NCBI GenBank assembly: GCA_030407085.1
Contig: CM059582.1
Location: 15,605,501-15,669,500, forward strand
DNA length: 64,000 nucleotides
Reading direction: 5' to 3'
Source: Trichopria drosophilae
Taxonomy: Eukaryota > Arthropoda > Insecta > Hymenoptera > Diapriidae
A program made the translations under genes and the position numbers. The notes beneath the pieces are model-generated. The model made no database searches. It was not told the origin of the DNA and saw nothing but the letters and a program-made list of their open reading frames with translations. Of the stretch, positions 45,201 to 58,525 are shown in pieces (the first letter of the stretch is position 1; every line of letters starts with the position of its first letter).

Positions 45201-46894
45201 AATGTAATAACGGATTCGTATTCAGCTACCCTAAAAACAATCTCGTATTCATTAAATACACGACAAGAGACCAGAAATAAATTTAAGTAACCATATTTAA
45301 AAAATGGAAAGTGATATCGAAAGACGGACGCCAGATTCGAAAAGAGCGTACTAAAAACTATAGAAAACCTACATTTCATAACAATATCTGAAGGATATCC
45401 ATAAACTTACCGAGGATGCCAACCGGCGACACATTTTGTCATTTTGGGACGAAACGAATTTTATTTGTTCATTCAGGGTTCGTTGAGGAAATTGAAATTA
45501 GTTATTCACACTTGACATCTCATAATTTAATAAAAATGTATCAAAATTTGCTCATAAATTACAGTACATTTTGATAGGAAAGTGTTACATTCTAATAGGG
45601 TTATGGGATAAACCCATCAAGGTCCAATTTTCCAATTGCTTTTACAAATTGTTGAAATCAAATTTAATTCCAAAGAAGTAAAAACTTAACAATTGGACTC
45701 GGTGTCAAGGAATGGATTTTCAGTCTTTTGGAGTATATAATCTACTCCTAACCTAGGCCGATATTAATGATTTAATCCATGGGTTGAGAATTGTTTACTC
45801 CATAGGTTTAAAATATCTTTACTACTGTATATTGGACTGGACAAGTAACTCCAACCGCTTTGTTCAACTTGTATATTTATTAATATTACAAAAAATTGAG
45901 TTCTATATTTTCTACATTCTTAAAATAGACATTTATTAAAGTATTAAAGTTCATAAAGGGTGAAAACTTGCTGAAATTAAACCTTGGAATTTAGAACTCG
46001 TCCAACTACCAAATACTTGTTTGCTATTTATTCGTTCAATGGTCCTTTGTCATAAAAGTTATCCAAACTTTCACATATTTAGAAAATCAGGTTAAAATTT
46101 CTATTTTTATTTTAACTTTCTGGAAATGCTTGCTAAAAAGTATTGAGAACTGAAGTACTCACGTGCAGCGAAAAATAATGTTAACAAAAGATTCACGAAA
46201 TTATCTGATAGATACATACACGTAATTTTTATGCTCTGTAAATTCGAATCGACAAAAAGTCATGACTCGCCACACATTCACAAATATAATTGTGAATTAG
46301 CTGATATTCATCGAACATTTCTTAGTGTCTGCAATTTTATTTAATATTTAATTTTTGCAGATGAAATGTAGCAACTATATACAATAAGTTTCACCTTGAT
46401 AAAAGACTACCTTCTTTCGAATTCTCGAAAAGATGTGTATACCATCACTAAAATATTGACCATTTTTCTTATAATATTTATTAAATTTGTTGTGAGAATC
46501 AAACATTACGTGACAGTCAACAAAGTAGAACTCGTTAATTTTTTACTTCCCTTTATTACATGTTTATTATCTTCTTCTGAACGTATTATTTTAATGTGAA
46601 TGAAAAATTACAGTAATAACAATCTTCTTTTTAAACATCAAATAACAAATTTGGTTTATAAAAATGTCATATATAATTCTATGGCAACTGAGATTTAAAT
46701 TATGATACATTTAAAAAACTTTATATTTTGTGCCTGAGAATCACGTTTAAAAAATTCTATTAATCTAATCTGTTGGGAATGTAAGACGGTAAATTTCCCC
46801 CTTTTTAAGAAACAGAAATTTATTGTATGGGAATTGTGTATGCAATAAAAAATGAAAATAGTAAAAAATCCTTAAAAATAAGTATGTTTGAATT
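45201..46894. other. AT-rich noncoding stretch
   Basis: Between about 45590 and 45810 there are small palindromic phrases (gggttatgggataaaccc; ggagtatataatctactcc) suggesting an eroded inverted-repeat element. No gene recognised. Confidence 0.4.
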
Positions 46895-47790
46895 TTTATA
46901 GTTTATGTAAAAAAGTATTGAAAAATTCCAAAAATGTTTCAAACAAAAGTTGTAAATCTTCTCAAAATACACATTTTATGTACATTTTTTTAAATATGTG
47001 ACAGGAACTGAGAAAAATGACCATGAATTTTAAGAGTTGTTATAGATGTAATATATAATAATTACAACAAAAAATCAAGTTTGCCTCTTAGTTTTATTAC
47101 ATTTATAGTATTCCTCATATTTTTTAGATCATTGAAAACGAAAATCGTCATGGAAATTTGAACAAATTCAATCTACATAGTAAAAATCATGAAAAATCGA
47201 TAAAAATTATAATTTTTCGCAGCTTTTCTCGTATACTTTCAAAAAAAATTAAAAATGTCGAAAAATGTTTCTAATAAAAATTGTGGATCTGCTCACAATA
47301 TATATTTTATATTTATTACATTTTTCGGAGTTTTCAATATTTAAAGAAATAAACGAGGACAGGGATGACAAATCACAATTTTTATGAATTTTTCACGTTT
47401 TTTACCACATAAATAGTATTTGCAACTATTTTTGTTATGATTTTCGATTTCACTATGTCAAAATACGTAAGTCACTATAGATGTAATAAAAGATATCCCT
47501 AATCCTGACCGATTTTTTATGGTTATTACAAAATACACCTATAAAAATAATACAATTAGTCATTTTTTTAAGTTTCTATTACATCTACACAAAAAGTGAA
47601 TACAAGATAAAATTTGTATTTTGGGAAGATCTACAACTTTCATTTCAAACATTTTTCGAATTTTTCAATTTTTTTGACAATAAACGAGAAGAATCCGAAC
47701 TATCTTAATTTGGTAGGGTTTTCTCAATATTTTACCATCTAAATGGTATTGAGCCAATTTTCGCTATAATATTCGTTTTTAGCACATCAA
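46895..47790. repeat. Three diverged copies of a ~200-330 bp unit, one inverted
   Basis: A block reading approximately gaaaaattccaaaaatgttt, then gttgtaaatcttctcaaaat, occurs at about 46918-46975. A second, more diverged copy lies at about 47255-47320 (aaaaatgtttctaataaaaa, gtggatctgctcac). A third, inverted copy lies at about 47615-47675 (ttgggaagatctacaacttt, aaacatttttcgaatttttc). Flanking phrases (accatctaaatggtattg, attacatttatag) also recur. No ORF. Confidence 0.55.
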
Positions 47791-47859
47791 ATAACGTGAG
47801 AAAACATTTTTCAAAAAAGAAATCAATAAAAAAAGAAAAATCACTCTTTATAAAATGGA

Positions 47860-47935
47860 AAATGAGTTTCTCTTATAAAAGAGTGTGATTTCACTTTTTC
47901 AGAAGAGTAAATGTTTCTCAAAGAAAATTGTAAAC
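47860..47935. mobile_element. Family C fragment
   Basis: Short segment with paired words cttataaaagagtgtgattt and agaagagtaaatgtttctc, similar to the body of the 25323-25516 element. Confidence 0.3.
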
Positions 47936-48289
47936 AGAGTTTTTTACATTTACTGTCGTTGAACTTAGTTGTCTTGAACTATTTATTAAACTTCTATTTT
48001 AAATTTTCAACTTTTGTACTTTTTAGTCGTTTTATTTTGAGAAAAAAATATTTGCATCAGGACTAATTACCAAAGTATTGAATTTATTAACATTGACATT
48101 ATCAGTCTTGTTATGATTGAGCAAATCACCGTAAACTGCATAAAGTCGTCACGTCATGATGCGAGCGGAGATTTACCTGCAAATTAATTTGTCGAGCTCC
48201 CTGTTGCTCTGCACTGAATTAGCAATTTATTATACTAATGCAATGACGCTTCTGATAGGGAAGGTTGATTATACATTCATATTTCAGTG
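47936..48289. other. Noncoding spacer
   Basis: Slightly GC-richer around 48140-48260. No recognised gene; the 79-codon frame at 48156-48395 runs into the adjoining MITE. Confidence 0.4.
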
Positions 48290-48531
48290 CAGTAGCGCCT
48301 CGGTATATTTACCCACTAGGTTCCTCGCCTTCCCCCCAGTCTCATTATATTTACCAAAAGAAGGGGCGTGCTGCTTCTCCCACCTAGTCGCGTAATGTTT
48401 GTGACGTCACAGCAGGCCCTTCCTGAGGCCCCAGTCCGCAAGGTGGGGGAAAAAGAGAGCGGCGACAAGTAATTGTAACGAGACGAAACCGGGCAAATAT
48501 GATTAGACGTAAATATACCGGGACTCTACTG
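48290..48531 (+). mobile_element. CAGTAG-ended MITE, family B copy 3 (full length)
   Basis: A 242-bp element starting CAGTAGCGCCTCGGTATATT and ending taccgggactctactg, inverted matches of each other. The GC-rich core (gtgacgtcacagcaggccct, aggtgggggaaaaagagagc) is shared with copies 1 and 4. TA flanks the right end. This copy shows what copy 1 looked like before its insertion. The palindromic TGACGTCA in the core is a perfect CRE-type word. Confidence 0.85.
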
Positions 48532-49937
48532 TATCATGAAAATGCGATAAAATTATTATCCGTAAGAAGCATAGGAAAGTATCAATATAGGAAAACACTT
48601 TTGAATAAATTTTTTGAATCTTTCTTAAACAACGAAACCGATCTAAATCTGAATATCTGCACCTTAGTTAATAGTGATTTTTAAATGTTTGTTTCATTTT
48701 TAAATTGTTAGAAGTGCATATTTAAATATAGGGATTAGTATAAAGAGTATAATATTATTTTAGTCGTTGGTAAAAAGTACCTCTTTAAAAGTAATCTTTT
48801 AGTTTTCCAAAATGATTGAATCACTTTTCTTGTTTTCGTGTTGACGCTTTAGTCCATTCGTACAATATTAAAGATCGTATATTTAGAAACAATTAATTTA
48901 TTAGCGTGACTGATATAATTAAGTGGGTATTTTAGTAATGATAAGTTATTAACACGTTGTAGACCGCTAAGTAATAGGTCTCAATTTACTAAATAACTAA
49001 TGAATTCGATAAAGTAATATAAATATATTAATTACAATAAGTTTTTATACACTCACAAAATATTCTCCAGTTTAAAAAAGCTAATTGTATTTTACTTTCT
49101 TGGTATGGCTACGAAAATATATAAATAGCGAAATTATTTGAAGACAAATTAAAATTGTAATTGTTCCATACTTGATTTAATTTTGCAGCCACTCTGTTTA
49201 ATGAAATTGTAATATAACATTTATTGTGTTATTTAATAATAACAATTCTACATTGAAATGTCGTTCAATAATATTTAATATGTTCTTTATTAATAAATTT
49301 TATATGTTCATTAAATTACATTTTTATGTTCTTTGTTCAACATGTGGAAATACAAATTGCATATAAGGATTAATATTTCGAATTTAAAATGAGATTAAAA
49401 CATTTGATTAAAATTTTCATGATATAACTTTTATGTGGAGACCTTATATATTAAAATGTAAATATTATAATTTCTTTTAATATGAAAATTTATTGAAAAT
49501 TTCGTTTAATTGTCACAGAAAAGACGTTTTTCATTATATTCGTAAGTCTTGTTACCGTTGAACTTGTCATTTCATTAATATGAAAGGTGTTTATCAAAAG
49601 AAAATAATTACTTTTATAAAAATTGTAAACCATTAAAATAAGAAAATAAAAGGCTATATTTTGAATTACAAATTTATTATCTTTTGAATGTGTATTCCAT
49701 TCAAAAAATGTCTGTACTATATTGCTGATTTTTATGAGGCAAAAACATGTAAGTTTTTCAAAATTAGTTTTTCCATGTTTGAAGTTTAATCAAATACCGG
49801 CTATTAGCACGACTTTTTTTGTACTATTTGAAAGTTTATCGGTCGATGCATGTTTAGTGCACCATTCAAAGAAAAATCATTTTTTTAAGACCGAATTTTT
49901 CGAAAATTTTACTAGTTTCTTTTCTCCTTATTCCCCT
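48532..49937. other. AT-rich noncoding stretch
   Basis: No gene recognised. A 92-codon frame starting at 49722 runs into the neighbouring MITE and is not supported. Confidence 0.45.
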
Positions 49938-50126
49938 CACGAAAAAATAGATTGGAGCTACTACTCAAGTAGTAAAATACAGACAAGTCATCTTTTATAG
50001 ATGCCGTTACTACTGCCGAGGTTTCTATCACTATTCAGATAGTGAAGCCAGTAGTAACAGCACCTGTAAATTCTAGTCGGTATTTTACTACTTAACGAGT
50101 AGCTCCAACCATCAATTTTTTTCGTG
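49938..50126. mobile_element. ~190-bp MITE with CACGAAAAAA termini
   Basis: Left: cacgaaaaaatagat then tggagctactactcaagtag and taaaatac. Right, inverted: gtattttactacttaacgag then tagctccaaccatc and ttttttcgtg. Arms of about 50 bp match with small gaps. The centre holds a second small palindrome (actattcagatagt). No coding capacity. A loosely similar word, ttactacttaagtagtta, lies near 42980. Confidence 0.7.
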
Positions 50127-50734
50127 CGGAAATCCCCTACTTCGCGCACTTGTTTATGCCTCTGATTCGAGAACGATTAAACTAGTTTCGCATATTTTTA
50201 TTATAATTTTATCAGATCACTAATTTTAATTTATGACATACCATCGGTCCAAAAAATTTTCCTCACATGCCTAACAATAGCGTTTTGTTATAGTTACATT
50301 TTACTAGGCGTATATATAGTTATCTGATATTAACGTCTATCTCGGTATCTCTACCGTCAGGATATATATTTCCATCCTATCCTATATCTAAATTTTGTCT
50401 TTGTCTTGCTCTGTTACATGGAACGTTTTAATTAAGATGTTACCTTTGCAGTGTATGTTCGGATCCAAATTTGTCTGGTGTACATTACTACCAGATATAA
50501 TCCAGCAGGTAATTTGTACATTTCCATAGCTTCCATGCATGATTTTCATGAAATAATATTAGCCACAACGTCACTATTATTTGTTACACTGAGGAAATAG
50601 TTAGTGCAAAGTTTATTAACTTTTAATTATTTTAATTTAAATCTTTTAGCTAAGACGCTGATTTTGTAGATACTGATTAATCTTGTTAATATTGATTTCA
50701 TTACTATAGGCGATGGTTTGCGCACTTTTTAAAT
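50127..50734. other. Noncoding spacer
   Basis: AT-rich, nothing recognised. Confidence 0.4.
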
Positions 50735-50990
50735 CTTAAACCCTACTGATTAAAAAAGTAGATGACTAATTTAATTTGTAATCATTTTTAATAATAAAGA
50801 ATGAGAAACTACTAAATGTTTGCTATTAAAAAATATTAAACTAAAATATTCATTTGCGACTTTTAGTTTTGTAGGATTTTATTATTAAATGCATAATTTT
50901 TTTTACTAATATTTAATAAAAAGCGACTAATTGGTAGTCATCCACTTTTCATTGTAGATTACTAGTTTTTAGCTAATTTAAATTTAGAGA
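50735..50990. repeat. AT-rich repeat family G, copy 1
   Basis: Shares with 53620-53840 a run of ordered blocks: gatgactaatttaattt, gtaatcattttt, aataatgagaa, ttgtaggattttatta, aaaaacgactaatt (variant), and tagattactagtttttag. The order and spacing are kept over about 230 bp, so these are true repeat copies, not only AT bias. Confidence 0.6.
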
Positions 50991-52140
50991 TCATACGATC
51001 GACGGTTAGGTAAATAAAATATTTACTTTCAAAGAAAACATGTAATGTTTTATGGCATTTATAATCATTGTATTTTTTAAAATATTAATTTGATTATATA
51101 TATGGAATAATTTAATCAATAAATACCGGAATTTTCAATTAGCATTATAATCTAAATGTTTTGAACTTAATCGAAGAATGATGTTCCAGCTTTATCAGGG
51201 ATGAATTTCGAATATAATCGGAGATAAAAGCCACGTGTGCAGTAAATTTCCTACTAATTTAATTTGACATTTATTACACTTTAGATACTTATAATATTTA
51301 GTCACAATTCCTTAACATTTTTTACGCTGAATGCATACTTAGTTTTAATCATGATCAAGGAATATTTTATTTAATAGGAAATTTTCTGAATTTGTTCCTA
51401 TTTAATTTACTTTCTGTAATAAACAAAATTAGAAGAGGACTAAATAGTTACTCTATAGATTTTAAGCAACAACCATTTCCTTGAATAAACGATGACGGAT
51501 ATTTTGTATTTAACGATCCGACTAACTAAGGAACCGAACTACTGACAAAGCTCTTGGGACTAGAATAGTACCTTTAAACTTAGTTGTTGAAATTTACTAA
51601 CTGAACATTCCACAAATAATTTATTAGTACTGGAAGTGTACTAACTGAAAATAATAAAATAAAAACCAAGATAAAGCCGAAATTTACACTTTAAAAAAAT
51701 AATAACTTTCTTCTTTTGAGCGATAGACCCAATCCAAAAATAAAGTCGTGTATGGTTTTATTTAAGTCGACGTTTTCGAAGAAATGAGCGAAATAGTGAT
51801 ATTTCTTTTGGATAGATTTTTTAATAAATTAATTCTCTTTATTTGTCAACCTTTACTTCCGTGCTTCAGGTAAATATTAAGCTCAGTTACTTTTGGATTG
51901 TACCGCCATCTAGTTCTGTTCGGAAAAACTCCTATATTAGATAAAATTTTATTTTTTATTTCGAGAGTGTTGCAAAAGTTAATTTATTATCTTACTGCTA
52001 TTAGCAATATTTACTAAAGAAATGGTTTCTATTTTAACACATCGTTGGAGCAATTCACAAATATTTGTTGGAAAAACAAATTTTTTCAATTGTCACGATT
52101 CCGGTAACGATAGCAATTTTTTACGATTTTGTTATGGATT
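50991..52140. other. AT-rich noncoding stretch
   Basis: No gene recognised. Frames at 52022 and 52065 run into the tRNA-like module. Confidence 0.45.
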
Positions 52141-52159
52141 TTTTATTTATGAAAAAAAA

Positions 52160-52235
52160 GATGACCGAACTCGGGAGATTCTACGCGCTGGGAATCGAAC
52201 CCGAGACCTTTGGATTGTCGGGGAGACGTAGAAAC
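52160..52235 (-). pseudogene. tRNA-like module with perfect B box
   Basis: On the minus strand GGTTCGATTCC (52191-52201) is an exact B-box match. The block is tRNA-sized and abuts an A-rich run at 52152-52160, as with the other modules. The A box (near 52225) is poor and acceptor pairing is not evident. Confidence 0.45.
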
Positions 52236-53151
52236 AGTAGAAAAAATTAAAATATTATGGAGTTTTCAGATTCATTGATAAAATTACACTAATAAAAATA
52301 CAGTTTTGTCTACTTGATATATTTTCTATGATATTATGACCGATATTTATAAAATCTCATTTAACATCGGGTAGAAAGCCAATCTAAGAGAAATTGCGTT
52401 TAAAAAAGAAATGGCGAACAATAAAATCGTTTCCGAAAAAAATAATCGATTGCTTTGTTTTTCGAAGGTCGAGAACAATCGCCTTTAACCGGGATGTGAG
52501 TTTCGTAAATTGGACACTGGGATACACTGCTAGACATATTGTTCCCTGACCCTACGTTGCAGTCTTAGGTCGCATTTCCGCTATCTTTCTCTCCCCAAGC
52601 AGAAAAATAAAAGTTCTTGTGGATTGTAAAAGAGTAAGACAAGTGGAAGGAAATAGAGGAATCAAGAAAAACAGGAAAAAGAATTGGAAGCTGGCCATGT
52701 AAATTTTACCTCGAAGGATTTAATGCCGTGAAATAGTCGGTGCGCACTCGAAAAAGACATAATTGGATTTCGCACAATGCAATCGTCGAAAGATTGCGAA
52801 CTTAAAATTACATAAATCTTTATCGAATAATTCTCAGGGAAATTGTTATATCTTAAATTGCTTTCTGGCTGCTACAAATTAAACGCAAAAATGCAAGATG
52901 CTGATGAATAGGTTGTTGGAAAAGCCAGGATTATGATGAGAGCTATGCAGTGAAATATTTGAAGGGAGAAGATAGTTAATTTAAACATTTTATCAAAGTA
53001 AAATGGGTAATCATAAATTGTAGTTAAATTAATTTGGTTTAGAAGGCTGCAATATTATTCTCTACACTGTTCCCTGACTATTAAACATGGAATTTTGTAA
53101 TCTGAAAAGTCCACCAATTTTAAATAACTATATTGACTACTATTTGCAATG
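52236..53151. other. Noncoding, part GC-richer
   Basis: About 52460-52610 is less AT-biased (ggtcgagaacaatcgcc, cctaccgttgcag-like words), without an ORF or known motif. Otherwise AT-rich. Confidence 0.35.
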
Positions 53152-53345
53152 CAGTAGATTCCCGGTATAATTGCCTCTCGCTATATTACGTCCAGCATAT
53201 TTGCCCGACTCCGCCTCGTTAAATTTACCTGTCGTCGCTCTCTTTTTTCCCCACCTTGCGGGCTGAGGCCTCGGAAGGGCCTGCTGTGACGTCAGGGGAC
53301 TGAGGGGAGTGGGAGAAGCGGCGCTCTCCTTCTTTTACAAATGTG
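53152..53345 (-). mobile_element. CAGTAG-ended MITE, family B copy 4 (one end lost)
   Basis: It starts CAGTAGATTCCCGGTATAAT and carries the GC-rich family core in the opposite orientation to copy 3 (gctctcttttttccccacct, gggcctgctgtgacgtcag). It stops after cttcttttacaaatgtg without the far terminal repeat. Confidence 0.8.
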
Positions 53346-53369
53346 AATTATTCAAAACGTGCACTGAAG

Positions 53370-54115
53370 GAGTAAAAAGTCGGCGACTAATTGAATTAGT
53401 AATGATTTTTAAGTGTGAAAAACTACCAATTTCTAATACCGTATTACTAAAAAGGAATTAGTTAAATTTTACAAATGAATTAGAAGTATTTTAGTTTTTT
53501 TTTAGTAAAATGATTACAATATTCAGTAAAAATTGGAAATTTTAATTATTAGGATATTTAATCATTTGTGCACTCGTTTAATCCGAATTAGGTAAAACCG
53601 ACTCATTCAAAAAATAATAAGTGGATAACTAATTTAATTAGTAATCATTTTTACTAATAAATAATGAGAATAAATATTGCTAATTCTAAAACCTACTTAA
53701 CTAAAATGTTCATTTTCTACTTTAGATTTGTAGGATTTTATTAGTAAATTCATAGTTTCTTACTAGTGTTTAATAAAAAACGACTAATTTATAGTAATGC
53801 ACATTTCATTATAGATTACTAGTTTTTAGATTATTAAAAAAATGTGAATTAATCAAAAACTACAATCAAATAGCAAAAAGTCGGTGACTAATTGAATTAG
53901 TAACAATTTACTAATAAAGTGTCAAAAACTACTAATTAATTAGTCAAATTCTATTGATTTTAAATTATTCATTGTATTCTCTAATACCTTATTACTAAAA
54001 TGAATTTGTTAATTTTGACTAATGAATTAGTAAATTTTTATTTTTATTAGTAAAAATGATCGCTAATTCAACTAGTGTTCAACATTTCACTCATCATTAG
54101 TCGTTTTCAGTCAAT
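53370..54115. repeat. AT-rich repeat family G, three adjacent copies
   Basis: Copies at about 53370-53590, 53620-53840 and 53865-54115 each carry AGTCGGTGACTAATTGAATT or a variant, a palindromic aattagtaa/ttactaatt core and related tail blocks. The middle copy aligns best with 50735-50990. Successive copies are spaced about 245 bp, suggesting tandem duplication or repeated insertion. No ORF. Confidence 0.55.
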
Positions 54116-57100
54116 TCAAATTCAGAAAGTATATAGGTATATTTTCCATGTTAAGAATTACATTTCCCAATATTCATTAAAAATTATGATTTTCAATATA
54201 CGTATTGGAAAAGTATAAATATATCTTGAAATTAAAAATTTACAATAAACTGGAAATTTATAAGATATAGTTCTGCTTCCCCTGTTTAAATTAATTTTCC
54301 AAATAGTTTTTCGGGTTAATGCAATTTGGATTTCTACTTTCCTATCACTTATAATAAGATTATTTGTGTTTGGAAAAACCATTTATTCTTTTTTGAATCT
54401 TTTTAATTCCAGATGTCTTTTTAATTCATTTACGTTCGAGATCACTAATCCAAACAATTTCATTCGGGGTAATTTACGTTCAAAATTTTGTTCATTTAGG
54501 TACCTAATGTGGGACAATAAAATGAATATCATGAAACCCCCGATTTTTTATTAATTATATATTTAAATTGTATACAGTTAAATTGACTTAAATTAATAAA
54601 TGCCTCGATAATTATTCGGTCCTAATTTTTGTGTATAAAATTCTTCTTTTTACTCTTTTTTTTATTTAATTACTAAACGGATCCTAAGCCCATAAACGAA
54701 TATGCCTACTATGATTAAAAAAATTAATGTAAAATTAGAAAATAAACAGAAATAAGGAAAGAAAATTCCGAATTTTTTAATTCGTAATTAAAATTGTGAA
54801 CTAGCTATACTGTTCAAATCAAAATATTTTCAACCGTTTTACTTTGTAATTTCCTCAGCAATCAGAAATTCTCAATTGTTTTGTTTTTTATTTGTAATTC
54901 TGAACATTTCGTACTTGTTGTCAGTTTTTATTATCATGTTATAGTTTTTTCTGAGGTAAATAATTGATAACTTCGATGGTGACACGTCTAACAAAGGTTT
55001 ACGTTTTTCAATTGTATCTTGATTTTTTTAGATTGTTTGTGTACGGATGTTTACATTAATTTTAATTAAATCTTATCATTTTTAGATTAGGAAATATGAA
55101 TTATCAATCTTCATCTGACGTAAATAAACAAATTTTACAAAGGCAATATTTGTTATGTTTGGAGGACAATGCAACAATTTTAAGACTAAAAATGCTGATT
55201 TTTATTCAGAAACTATTTATAAAATTTCTTTACAATGAATTAATTATTAATTTAAATCGCATAAAAAAGATGAGATACAAAATCACGCAGATAAATGACT
55301 ATAAAACCAATAGTGAGATACGATGTCTTTATAAATAAGAATGACGAAAACTAAATTTTGATTTTTTTCGATGGTTTTAACTGTTTTTAGTTTCTGGTTG
55401 ACATACGTAGGGAAATTTGTACATTGTAAACTATATATTCATCACATGGAATTTTTTATCTTTTAATGTAATATTTTATCACCTATCTTCTTTTGAACCT
55501 TTATCTATTTTTTCTTTTTAGTTGTTTAGAAACTTTGAAGTATAAAATTTCCTAGCAAACTATGTGTACATAATATAAGGTTACCAAAATAATGAAAGAG
55601 GAGCTCCAAAAAAATAATGCAAACGTAGAGAGGCAGAGGACACTAAAAATTGAATAAAATTGTCACGTCCGTACCTTATATCAATGACATAAAAATATCA
55701 AAAGAATAATGTCGAAAAATATAAAAATAAGTTAAAATAATTGAAAAATAATTTAAATGTGGATACCAATTGTATCTTTCATTTGATTAAGGGCAACTAT
55801 TTTACATTTTTTAATATAACATTTATATGGTTAAATCCCTGAGTAATTAAACTAGTCACGTGGCTGAATCTCAAGAATTAAATGTAAAAGAAAATAAAAT
55901 AAATCACACCGCATACATTGAAAAAAGGCTGATGATGAAAGAATATTCTTGTTTTCGACAAACGCAAATAAACGTTTAGTTTTAAGAAAATGTATAATAA
56001 AATTTACGAAACATAAAAGGCCAATAATATTGTAAATTATTTTAATTTTTCAAACGCAAATTTTTGGCACTTTCGATGCCCTTTCCAAACAAAGGCGTAA
56101 AACATATTCTAATATTAATTATAACATTTTATACATTTTTAAATGCAACGTATGTGAAAAATTTAGTATATTTTGTTTTGCTGTAGAACATTTATAATAA
56201 AATCTAAAAAGGCAAAACTTCTGAAACAATCTAGATATAGCGATACCAGTAATTTAATCATTTTTTTAATGAACATCTGCATTCAGTGTAAACAGGAAAC
56301 CCGAGATTCGCATAAATAAATTAAGATCATCTTAGCAGAAAAAAATCATTCCGGATATTGGATAGATATGTTTTGAATAATTGAATGATTACAATTATTG
56401 TAAACAACTTATTTCCAGACATTTTTTAAAATTCCATACATGTAAGTTAATGTTCTCTTTGAATTAAACGTTCGACTACAGGGAAATTAATTAAGATGCA
56501 CTTTTCTCTCATCAGAGCAGAAAACGACCTTTTCAATCGGATATTGATTAATTTGCAGTTCCTCCATCAATGATGAATTTCCAATAAAAAATGGAGTATA
56601 TAAGCTCTTGAAGTGCGTTAATAGCACATGCACGTGTTATAAATATTACACAATATTAATTATATTATAAATGTAATATTAATTGAAGTATTTCAACGCA
56701 CAAGAATGTGAGTATAAAACAAAAATTAATTACACGTAAACTTTCTCAGTAATAATAGCAATAGGTGATACGTATCACTTTAAACTGGCTTTTATACATA
56801 AAGGCTATAAATTGTACACGTTTTAAATAGAACCGGACGTTTAAATGCAAGTAGAGCACCAGTTCTACTTTCGTTGGGAAGAAGAATGCATATCACGTCC
56901 AAAATATATTATGACATGCGAATTTATATTCTGGCCCTTTTTAAATTTCAGTCCAATATAGCAGGAGGAAATTGTCAATATCCTGAAATTAAGAGTCAAG
57001 TGAAATTTTGAAATTTGGCGTACACACTAAACACGTTTTTGTAATTAATTAACAATAAAACCTTTTAGTTGCAAATTCGTAACATACCTATGTTTCCGAC

Positions 57101-57489
57101 GAAAATAATTTTGATATTGTTGATTCTTGAATGAGCTACAAAAATAAACGTTATCACGTAACGTATTTATAAATTACTTGATAATCCAGTATTTGACCGC
57201 AGAAACGGATGTTTTAGCAAATCTATCTGTAACACTAATTGTAGGTAGAAGAATATATCATCATGGACAAACATCGATAGCTGATTTAACTATCTAAAAA
57301 ATAGTTACTAAATAAATAATAAACAGAAGTAGCAGCATGAAACCATTTGCAAATTAGTTGAATCATTAACTATAGTACACTTGCAACCCTTTTAGTTACC
57401 TTAGTAATTTATACACACATAGTAATTATTTATAGTTAATTGCAGTACTTTTGTTTTGAATGATTGTCTCTCTGAATCTGAATTAGTTA
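54116..57489. other. AT-rich noncoding stretch
   Basis: No gene is supported. An 80-codon plus-strand frame at 55096-55338 (Lys/Ile/Asn-rich) has no recognised motif. A short inverted phrase (ataaggttac / gtaccttat) lies at about 55575-55680. Confidence 0.45.
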
Positions 57490-57770
57490 AAAACTACAAT
57501 TAAGAAAATGAAAAGTGAGTCACCAAATGCATTAGTAACCATTTTTTCTAATATAAAGTAAAAGCCTACTAATTTATTACTAATTCTACAAACTACTAAA
57601 CTAAAAAAGTCGATATCTACTTGTAGATGATTAGAATTTTACTAATGAATTAGTATTTTCGTACCATTTGTCAGTAAAAAACTTACTAATGGCAATTATT
57701 AATGTTACACTCATGTTATTTAATGTCGAGATTTTTCGATGTTTGACTAATTCTATAAGTAAGTCCAAAG
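57490..57770. repeat. AT-rich repeat family G, copy 5
   Basis: Contains cattagtaaccattttttct, actaatttattactaattc, aaactactaaactaaaa and tactaatgaattagt in the same order as the other family G copies. Confidence 0.45.
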
Positions 57771-58525
57771 TAAATAATTGATTCACCAAATAAAATGTTA
57801 TCCAAGTATCATGACAATTATTTTGATTAATGAAAAACAGAACAAATAATCAATTGGATTTTGGAATTTAAAAAGTTGTTTGAAATTATTGAAATGTCTA
57901 TTTTAAGTAAATTAATTAGTTGCAATTATGACGTTTTAGATATAGTATCCTGCTTCTTTACATTATTAAGAAAAACCTGGGTAACAGTTGCAGCAACTAA
58001 AAAGAGTTGAAAGGTATATGTACACCTAACTTGTTTAGTTGAATTTACTCATTTTTAGGTTATATTAACTATTGTCTTCTTTCTGTAATAACGTACCTAA
58101 AATATATTTAAAAAGTATATGATCTAAACCCAATTTAAGTATCGGAATAGAAAATAATTTTGAATAACTCAGAAGTTTCGACACATAAATTATAACATTC
58201 TGCAGAAAATAAAGCCGAATTGGCCATCATTTTTTTGAGAATAAGTAAAATTTACCAATTTCCGAAAATTGTAGGCCAATTTTTAGTTGTTTTCATAGTT
58301 ATTATTAAGAAAACCATATGTAGTACTTAGAATAACCTTTACAGAGCCTAAATATTGAAAAATTAATTACGCCATTTTTAATTTACGGTTTTTAGTGCAA
58401 ATAGTTAGTGTCGTTTTTTTTTCAATTTAGCGTCCTTATTTAGCATCCATGGCTAATTAGCGGCCTCGTGCCCTCAAATTTTGCCGAGAATCTTATTGCA
58501 GATAGTAATACTATTTCAAAAAAAC
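57771..58525. other. AT-rich noncoding stretch
   Basis: No gene recognised. Confidence 0.45.
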
